64,000 bases of DNA, taken from NCBI GenBank assembly GCA_015847255.1, contig JADLZK010001339.1, forward strand, positions 186,001-250,000, written 5' to 3'. Below are positions 58,001-64,000 of this stretch, piece by piece. The translations under genes were made by a program, and so were the position numbers. Source of the stretch: Hyparrhenia diplandra (taxonomy: Eukaryota; Streptophyta; Magnoliopsida; Poales; Poaceae). Below the pieces are notes generated by a model. That model saw nothing but the letters and a program-made list of their open reading frames with translations. It was not told where the DNA came from and searched no databases. Each line of letters opens with the position of its first letter. Position 1 is the stretch's first letter.

Positions 58001-58690
58001 GGGGTTGGCTCGGGAGCTTAAGGGGAAGGATCAGTCCTCGGCCGCCGCGGAGTCCTCGTTGACGCATACCCGGCTCGTCTTTGGATCGAAAGAGAAGGAC
58101 CTCCAGCAGCGGACGCGTGAGCTCGTGGCCATGCGGAATGGTCTCCAGAAGGCGGCCGAGGAGCTCCGGTCCAGGGAATCTGAAGCCTCGGGTCTCTTGG
58201 AGCGGACAACAAAGGCCGAGGCCGCGGCGCAGAAGGCAGAGCGCGAGCACACCAACCTCGTGCTTGACGTTGAGTGTGTCCGCGAGGCCCTTGGAGTTGA
58301 GGAGGTGGAGGGGCCGGCGCTGAGTGCCGTGCCCGGCCGTGGTGAGGATAACGCCCGCCGCCGTCCATAAGGCGTTGGCCGTGGTCCTCGCCCACTATCT
58401 GAGATGCGGACCTCGACCAAGATAGTGGGCAAGGGCTGGCCCGAGCCGTCCGAGGGCGTCGAGCCGGAAGACATCGTCGCCACGGCGGAGGCCCGCTCGG
58501 GAGGTTGTCGCGGAAGCTCTTAGGCTCGCCGTCGAGGAGCTCGAGGTGTTCGAGCCTACCGCCCGGTGAGGCCGAGGTAGAGACGGACTCATCGGACGAC
58601 GAGGAGTGGCTGCGAGTAGTTAGCTTGAGGCGCCGCCTCTTTTGTCTTGAACAAAGTCCCCCGAGCTCGGGGCAAAGTGTAAAGTGGTAA
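55006..58690 (+). pseudogene. Antisense accessory gene of Tat element (Transposase_28-type domain)
   Basis: Plus-strand gene between G's 3' LTR and pol, convergent with pol. The first exon (ATG 55006 to a GTAAGT donor after 56213) contains EWIVPPPTHASPILGGYIV and LGAELQHLNPSGILHISAF (about 55090-55290). This is the N-terminal domain known as putative gypsy-type transposon protein (PF04195), found in antisense ORFs of Tat elements. Further exons are suggested at 56315-57208, 57275-57718 (DLRDAVVGFNRVVEIWNEIEG) and from 57982 (AEKKKSAGLARELKGK), the last a long Ala/Glu/Arg coiled coil to about 58330, with a frameshifted C-terminus to about 58690. Several frame changes within exon 1 show decay. 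In related elements such proteins are thought to be nuclear; the function is unknown. Confidence 0.72.
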
Positions 58691-59171
58691 CCAGTTGTCT
58701 AAGTTATGAGTGACTCGTTTTGTCTTTCGTGGTTGCGCTTCCGGTTAGCTCGTAGTTTTACGAGTTTACATCCCATCGATTAAGGCAACGGGCCCTTTAC
58801 TCGTTGGCCGCGGGGGCGCTAGAGCTTGTTGGGCAAGCGCGTTGGACCTCGCCGAGGATGTTGCTTAGAAACCCTTTTAGCTTGCCGGACTCGATATTTA
58901 CTGGAAAGATAGATAACGAGTGCAAGGTTGAGCTGATCGAGCTCTTCCCCGAAAGTGTTCGTGTTGTTTGCGAAAAAGGAGTTCGTAAAAAGGGGCGGGG
59001 TGTGCGCCCCGTCCCCTATAGCCCCCGAGCAAGGGGCGGGCCTTCTTTGGAGCTAAAGGGCAGCCATTGCTTAACAGCTGCGAAAAGAAAATCGAATTTT
59101 TGCACAACTTTTGCGTCTAGGTGTGTCGTTATTATTCGAGTTCGTACAAAAGAAGACGTTACAAAATGCAT

Positions 59172-60355
59172 CTAAGGGTAGAAGCGACGTAGCTGTTCGA
59201 TGTTCCAAGAGTTGGCGAGCTCACGACCGCGGGAGTCCTGGATCTTGTATGAGCCTGGGCGGAGGACTCGGGCGATGGTGAACGGTCCTTCCCAGGGCGC
59301 AAAGAGCTTGTGTTTCTCCTTCGTGCTCTGTACTCGTCGCAGGACTTGGTCGCCGATGTCGAAGGCCCGCCCTCGGACGTGGCGGTCGTGATAGCGGCGC
59401 ATCGATTGCTGGTACTTGGCCGAATGCGCGACGGCGACCTCACGGGCCTCTTCGAGCTGGTCTGCGGCGTCTTCGAGTAAGGTCTGGTTGCCGGGGTCGT
59501 TGTACGCTTGTACTCGTGGCGCGCCCGTGGTCGAGGTCGATGGGGAGCACGGCCGAACCGAAGACGAGGAAGAAGGGGTGCGACCGTCGCTCGCGCTTGG
59601 AGTAGTCTGAGGCTCCAAATGACCGCGGGGGAGCTCGGAGAGCCATCGCCCCCAAACTTCTCCAATCTCTTGAAGATTCTCGGTTTTAACCCCTGCAAGA
59701 TTAGACCATTGGCGCTCGACTTGCCCGTTCGTTCTTGGATGGGCGACGGAAGCCCAGATCCACCCGTATGTTGTAGTCGTCGCACCGGTCGAGGAAGATC
59801 TGCCGGTGAAGTTGGTGCCGTTGTCGGTGATGATCGAGTTCGATGCGCGGCGGTGGATGATTCCGTCGAAGAACTTGACCGTCTCCTGCGATCTCGTGCG
59901 TGAGATGGGCATCACCTCAATCCACTTGGTGAACTTATCGACGGCGACGAGGAGGTGGGTGAAGCCCCGGCGACCTTTTGCGAAGGGGCCGACCATGTCG
60001 AGGCCCCGGACCGCGAAAGGCCAAGTGATGGGGATCGTGCGGAGGGCTTGCGCTGGGAGGTGCGTCGCTTGGCGGCGGCATCCCTCGCGCGGCGTGCGGT
60101 CCGGTTGGCGTCTTCGGCGGCGGTCGGCCAATAAAACCTTGGCGGAATGCCTTGCCTACGAGCTCGTGGAGCAGCGTGATGTCCACATTCGCGGCGTGGA
60201 TTTCTCGATGAGCTCGTGCCCCTCCTCGAAGGTGACACGGCGTTGGAGTACTCCGGATGCTCCCTTCCTGTAGAGCTCGTGTTCGATGACGGCGTAAGAC
60301 TTGGCTCGACGGGCGATGCGCCTAGCCTCTTCCTTTTCCGCAGGGAGCTGGCCAT
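59172..60355 (-). pseudogene. Integrase of element G
   Basis: The last pol domain. The upstream part (60355-60030) holds the decayed HHCC region. The core reads VRGLDMVGPFAKGRRGFTHL, KFTKWIEVMP, SIITDNGTNF and NGQVERQ, so all three acidic residues are present. The C-terminal part has RRYHDRHVRGRAFDIGDQVL and WEGPFTIARVLRPGSYKIQD, ending at a stop at 59172. No chromodomain. Local frame changes around 59600-59800 scramble the stretch between the second Asp and the Glu and the block after it. Confidence 0.85.
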
Positions 60356-60367
60356 CCCGTAGCCATG

Positions 60368-62383
60368 CTAGGATGGGGAGCCGCCAGTCGGGCCTTGGGG
60401 CTTCACACTCCGAGGTCGCAGAGGCCCCGAGGCCGGCGAGGTTGACCGCTGAGTCGATCTCCATCGGCGAGCTCGAGCTCGAGTTGTCCTCGGCCCTGGT
60501 GGGAGAGGGCACAAACGGGGTCCCTGACGGGTCCGTGCGCGGGTTCGAGCCCTCTCCTTCAAGCCGGATGGAAGGTATGTACTGGTCATGAGCGAACACG
60601 CCGGGGCGGGACCTGAAGGCGATCGGAAGCGAAGTTTGGCGAGGACGTCGGCGCCGTTGTTGAACCGGGCGACGGATGTGTTTGAATTCGAGCCCGTCGA
60701 AGCGTTCTTCGAGCTCTCGTACCTTTGCGAGTACGCAATCATCCTTGGCCGACGCGCGTCTGCTTCCTTCGTGGCCTGGGTCCGCGACGAGCTTGGAATC
60801 CCCCCGATCTCGAGGCGCTTGATGCCGAAGTTCGGGCGGCGATCGCGCATGCCGTTCACCAAAGCCTCATACTCGCAACGTTGTTGGAGGCGGTAAAGTG
60901 AAGGCGGATTGAGTACCTCATGCGCGACGTTGCGTGGTGAGATGAAGACCAGGCCCTGCTCCGCGCCGTATTTCTTCACGGAGCCGTCGAAGTAGAGTGT
61001 CCAAGACTTTTCGGCGTCGCCGGGTCATGGTGGCAGCTGTGTCTCCGTCCATTCTCGCCACGAAGTCGGGGAGGACCTGAGATTTGATGGCGTCTCTCGG
61101 GCGTATGAGATGTCCGACCCCATGAGCTCGATTCCCCACTTGGCGATGCGCCCCGTGGCCTCGGGGCCGCGGATGATCTCGCCGAGTGGAAATTTGAGAC
61201 GACGGTGATCGGGTGGGCATCGAAGTAGTGTCGTAGCTTGCAGCGCGTGATTAGGAGTGCGTAGGCGAGCCTCGGAGCTGGGGGTATCGCGTCTTCGTGT
61301 CGGAGAGGACCTCGCCGACGGAAGTAGACCGGTCGTTGCACACGGAGTGCGTGGCCCTCTTCCTCCCTTTCGACTACGAGGACCGTGCTCACCACTGCGA
61401 GGTGGCCGCGATGTACAACAACATCGGTTCGCCGGGCTTGGGCGGAGTGAGTATGGGTGGGTTCGTCAAGAGCTCTTTTCGGAGAGTCGGCGCGGATGGG
61501 CCTCGCTGGTCGGGCGGCGCTCGACTTCTTCAAGAGCTTTGTATAGCGGGAGACTTCGTTCGCCTAGCCGAGCAATGAATCGCTAAGGGCGGCCAAACAC
61601 CCCGTAAGTCGTTATGCGTTCTTGGCGCTCCCGATGGGGCCCATGTTGCGGATGGCCTCGACTTTCTCGGGGTTGGCCTCTATGCGGCGCTTCGGACACG
61701 ATGAAGCCCGGGAGTTTTCCTCGGGGACTCCAAACACGCATTTTTCGGGATTGAGCTTTACCCGAACTCACGAAGCTTGCCGAAGACTTCTTCGAGGTCG
61801 GGGATGAGCTCTCCCGTGCGCCTCGTCTTGACCACGATGTCATCGACGTATGCCTCTGGCGTCTTCCAAGAAGCTCCTTGAAGACTCTCTCGCATGCACC
61901 TCTCGAAAAGTGGCGCCGGCGTTTTTCAGCCCGAAGGGCATAGTTACAGCGTAACGCGCGAAGGGAGTGATGAAGGAGGTGGCGAGCTGATCGAGCTCGT
62001 TCATCGCGATTTGATGATAGCCGGAGTATGCGTCAAGAAAACAGAGTGTCTCACACCCGGAGGTGGAGTCAACGATTTGGTCGATGCGGCGTCAAAGGAA
62101 GCGGATCCTTCGGGCATGCCCTGTTGAGACTCGTATAGTCAACGCACATTCTCCATTTCCCATTCTTCTTCTTAACTAGTACGGGGTTGGCTATCCACTC
62201 GGGATGATACACCTCCTTAACAAAGCCCGCCGCTAGGAGCCTATCTATTTCCTCGGTGATTGTGCCGCCGCCGCCGCCGAAGCGCGCGTCGGCCGAGCGC
62301 TTCACCGCCGAGAACCGGGCTTGATGTTTAAGGAGTGCTCGGCGACTTCCCTCGGCATGCCGGGCATGTCCGAGGGTCTCCAC
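60368..62383 (-). pseudogene. Reverse transcriptase and doubled RNase H of element G
   Basis: RT begins near 62383 (GTITEEIDRLLAAGFVKEVY, ANPVLVKKKNGKWRMCVDY). It continues through a frameshifted middle in which LDAYSGYHQIAMNE and KNAGATF can be read, and YVDD at 61850-61839. The first RNase H region (61533-61060) ends with AIKSQVLPDFVARM, a Tat signature. The second RNase H (60979-60600) reads KYGAEQGLVFISPRNVAHEV, EYEALVNGM and NNGADVLAKL. At least six frame changes separate these pieces. Two RNase H domains in tandem distinguish Tat from other plant gypsy lineages. Confidence 0.82.
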
Positions 62384-62589
62384 GCGAATACGTCGAGGTT
62401 CACGCGGAGGAAGTCGACGAGCTCGCTTTCCTATTTTGGAGAGAGCTCGGCACCGACGCGGACGGTGCGTCCCTCCTCGTCGACCTTCACCGTCTTGGCG
62501 TCTTCGTCCGGCTCGAAGGACCCCGCCGCCTTCTCGAGCTCGACGGAGGAGCTCGCCACCTTTGCTGGACCCGCTCGCGGTCTTCTTTA

Positions 62590-63970
62590 GCTCGGCGGAG
62601 TCCCTCTGCGCGCACCCACGCTAGCATCTAGGGGATGAGCCTCTCTCGACTCGATGAGGGCGTCGGTGTCATCGCACGGCCTCCTTGTCGCAGCTTGAAG
62701 GCGCTCGAAGGTGGAGTTGACGGTGATCACGCCCTTCGCCCGGGGATCTTGAGCTTGAGGTGCGTGTAGTTGGGAACGGCCATGAACTTCGCGTAGCATG
62801 GCCGCCCCAAAGCAAGGCATGGTAAGCGCTCTTATATGGGAGCACTTCGAAGGTGAGTACTTCCTTGCGGAAATTGTTCGGGTCACCGAAGGTGACGGGG
62901 AGGTCGATCCGGCCGAGCGGAAACGCCTACTTCCCCGGCACTACCCCGTGAATGGGGTCCGTGGAGGGTCGGAGCCGAGCTCGTGTGATGCCAAGGGCCT
63001 CCATGGTGTCGACGTAGAGGAGGTTGAGGCCGCTTCCCCCGTCCATCAGTACCTTGCCGAGGCGCTTGGTGCCGACTATGGGATCGACGACGAGAGGGAA
63101 CCTCCCCGGATGCGGCATGTGCACGGGGTGGTCCTTCTTGTCGAAGGTGGTCGGGGCTTCGGACCACTTGAGGTAGGAGGGTGTTGCGGGCTCGGTGAAG
63201 AGGACTTCACGCTGCAGGAGCTTCCGGGCGGCGCTTGGACTCGTGACGCTGGTGGGCCGCCCGAAAACGACGTTGACGGCGCCGTCTTTGAAGAAAACGT
63301 CCTTGTCGCCCGCCGACCGTCGAGCTCGCCATCGTGGCGCTGTCGCCCTCGGCCTCCTTCCCCTGCGCCGGCTACAAATTTCCGCAGGAGCCGGCAGTCC
63401 CTGAGCTTGTGCTTGACCGGGCCTTCGTGGTTGGGGCAGGGCAGGTCGAGTTTCTTTTCGAAGAAGTCCTTGGGAGCGCCGGGTTTCGTGGCCTTGGCGT
63501 CCGGCTTCTTCTTTTCGGTGACCGCGACGAAGTCATCCTCGCCGCGCCGGCGCTTGTTCTTGTTCCTCTTCTTGGGTCGCGAGCTCGAGCCTTCGCCGGC
63601 CTCATCGGCGGCCTTCTCCTTGCCCTTGCCCGCGGTGCCATGGAGGATCTGCGGAGATAGCCTCCTCTCCCCGGCGTGGTTCGTGGCGAGGTCGAGGAGG
63701 TCCTTCACCGTCTTGGGCTTTGCGTGTGCCGAGCTCTCGGATGAGCGTCTCGCGGTCGTGCGAAGGTGAAGGCGGTGATGATCTCGCGTCGGTGGCGTCG
63801 GTGAGCTCGTTGCGAGAGCCTCGAAGCGCCGGATGTAGTCGCGCGCGGCTCTCGTTCCTCCTTTTTGCACAAGCTGCGGAGGTCCCACGTGTTGCTCGGG
63901 CGCGTAGGTTCCCCTGAAAGTTGCCACGAAGACATCGCGGAGGTCGCGCCCGGTTGTCGATCATACCTGC
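62590..63970 (-). pseudogene. gag and protease of element G
   Basis: The gag C-terminal half (about 63927-63250) has FRGTYAPEQHVG, a Lys/Arg-rich stretch (SSSRPKKRNKNKRRRGEDD) and a zinc-knuckle-like CPNHEGPVKHKLRDC typical of Tat gags. The protease follows at about 63124-62930: HMPHPGRFPLVVDPIVGTKR then LMDGGSGLNLLYVDT, where DGGSGLN matches the usual catalytic DGGSSLN. Frames differ between gag and protease. The gag N-terminus is beyond the window. Confidence 0.82.
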
Positions 63971-64000
63971 GGGCGGGTGCTCGAGCCAGGAGCGAGCCGT

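Larger units (their letters stand above)
52753..64000 (-). mobile_element. Tat-type Ty3/gypsy element G (runs off window)
   Basis: Minus-strand order from the right edge: gag, protease, RT, RNase H, a second RNase H, integrase, then a long 3' region carrying an oppositely oriented gene, polypurine tract and 3' LTR. The doubled RNase H, the integrase type and the antisense accessory gene are marks of the Tat lineage (Grande/RIRE2-like). Strongly GC-rich compared with its neighbours. Coding frames are broken in many places. Confidence 0.87.

Overview
The window is transposon-dense nuclear DNA from a flowering plant, almost certainly a grass (Poaceae). The basis is the repeat families: Athila- and Tat-type Ty3/gypsy elements, a SIRE-type Ty1/copia element with GACCGGA-rich LTRs, TNP2/TNPA-type CACTA transposons and a tRNA-derived SINE. 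I see no intact host gene, rRNA, tRNA or CRISPR array. Nearly all coding sequence is retrotransposon or transposon protein, mostly broken by stops and frameshifts.

Left block (1-21,871) is a nest. The outermost element D is a copia element whose pol 3' half and 3' LTR lie at 16,291-21,871. Athila-type element B sits inside D's pol. B's 5' LTR is itself split by Athila-type element A (its 3' part is 1-6,426) and by C (6,456-8,064, minus strand), which is reduced to little more than one LTR. A's accessory ORF is interrupted by a minus-strand solo LTR of D's own family (1,204-2,967) with a clean ACCAC target-site duplication.

Middle block (21,872-31,553) is older mixed sequence. It holds LINE remnants, a probable chromovirus LTR fragment carrying a SINE with a 17-bp duplication, a 35-bp repeat, an 84-bp minisatellite, a decayed minus-strand TNPA-like gene, a roughly 330-bp tandem repeat and pieces of an unrecognised minus-strand gene.

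Right block: Athila-type element E (31,554-52,363) is split in its reverse transcriptase by a 12.2-kb CACTA transposon (34,937-47,107, TSD ATC). The CACTA carries divergent TNP2-like (minus) and TNPA-like (plus, seven-exon) genes and what looks like a captured GRF zinc-finger gene. From 52,753 to the window end lies minus-strand Tat-type element G: 3' LTR, an accessory gene on the opposite strand with its own TATA box, then integrase, RNase H, RT, protease and gag.

The most interesting signal is a shared design in the Athila-type elements. A and E carry a proline/basic, coiled-coil ORF3 between pol and the 3' LTR, each with its own TATA box about 70-80 bp before the ATG. A, B and E each carry a second polypurine tract 1.3-1.5 kb upstream of the LTR-adjacent one, and the variant sequence of the two copies matches within each element. 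The protease-like domain of B and E lacks the catalytic Asp motif.
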